DNA of 64,000 nt from positions 102,462 to 166,461 of the forward strand of contig NZ_QUZT01000005.1 of the NCBI RefSeq assembly GCF_004682045.1. Direction: 5' to 3'. Origin of the DNA: Pseudomonas nabeulensis (lineage in GTDB: Bacteria > Pseudomonadota > Gammaproteobacteria > Pseudomonadales > Pseudomonadaceae). Below, one piece after another: positions 63,986-64,000 of this stretch. The first letter of the stretch is position 1. Every line of letters starts with the position of its first letter. Below the pieces are notes generated by a model. That model saw only the letters and a list, made by a program, of their open reading frames with translations. It made no database searches and had not been told where the DNA came from. The position numbers and the translations under genes were made by a program.

Positions 63986-64000
63986 AGGTATTGACGCTTT

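Overview
The window is chromosomal DNA of a fluorescent Pseudomonas, most likely the P. fluorescens group. The evidence is GC-rich coding (about 60% by eye), the gcl-hyi-glxR-ttuD-pyk order known from pseudomonads, a complete ccmABCDEFGHI cluster, and many REP/REPIN doublets built on the GGGGGCTTGCCCCC palindrome typical of that group. No rRNA, tRNA or CRISPR array was seen.

Layout. 1-6.4 kb: glyoxylate/hydroxypyruvate catabolism (gcl partial at the left edge, hyi, glxR, ttuD, pyk), broken up by REPIN doublets. 6.5-12.1 kb: urea channel, voltage-gated K+ channel, orphan sulfate-binding protein, OB-fold periplasmic protein, MFS exporter, HicAB toxin-antitoxin. 12.3-21.3 kb: LysR regulator, phnN, a lipoprotein, and the cytochrome c maturation operon on the minus strand with mostly overlapping genes. 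21.3-24.2 kb: a membrane-protein gene on an 801-bp segment flanked by a perfect 34-bp direct repeat, then FliK-like and FlhB-C-terminal-like genes without other flagellar genes. 24.4-32.7 kb: molybdenum cofactor genes (moeA, moaB, mobA), a pseudouridine synthase, amtB, a YqjD/YqjE-type trio and an EAL-domain protein. 32.7-44.6 kb: dgt, a lone receiver protein, a BvgA/EvgA-type regulator and its BvgS-type hybrid kinase, which is split by a mobile element. 44.6-64 kb: fRMsr, an AAA ATPase, a second hybrid kinase, glutathione peroxidase, msrB, alaA, htpX, tpm, a LigB-type dioxygenase, a DEAD-box helicase, enoyl-CoA hydratase, a spermidine-synthase-like protein, type II DAHP synthase, a YcaQ-type glycosylase, DUF1127, LysR regulators, a TSUP permease and OhrR.

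The main discovery is a strongly AT-rich 5,351-bp element (37730-43080) inside the H-box codons of the BvgS-type kinase gene. It encodes a large serine recombinase, a RepL-like winged-helix initiator beside about seven iterons with a 21-23 bp period, a relaxase-like protein translationally coupled to a tiny zinc-ribbon protein, and two unknown proteins. It therefore reads as an integrative plasmid. Joining its two ends gives a 48-bp near-palindrome centred on GC. Joining the host flanks gives another near-palindrome centred on GC that encodes the conserved Met-Asn-Ala-Val-Ile-Gly of the kinase. This is the expected attP/attB geometry of a serine integrase. Precise excision would restore a 1,216-residue kinase in frame, so the element may act as a reversible switch of a two-component system. 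Excision itself is inferred, not observed.
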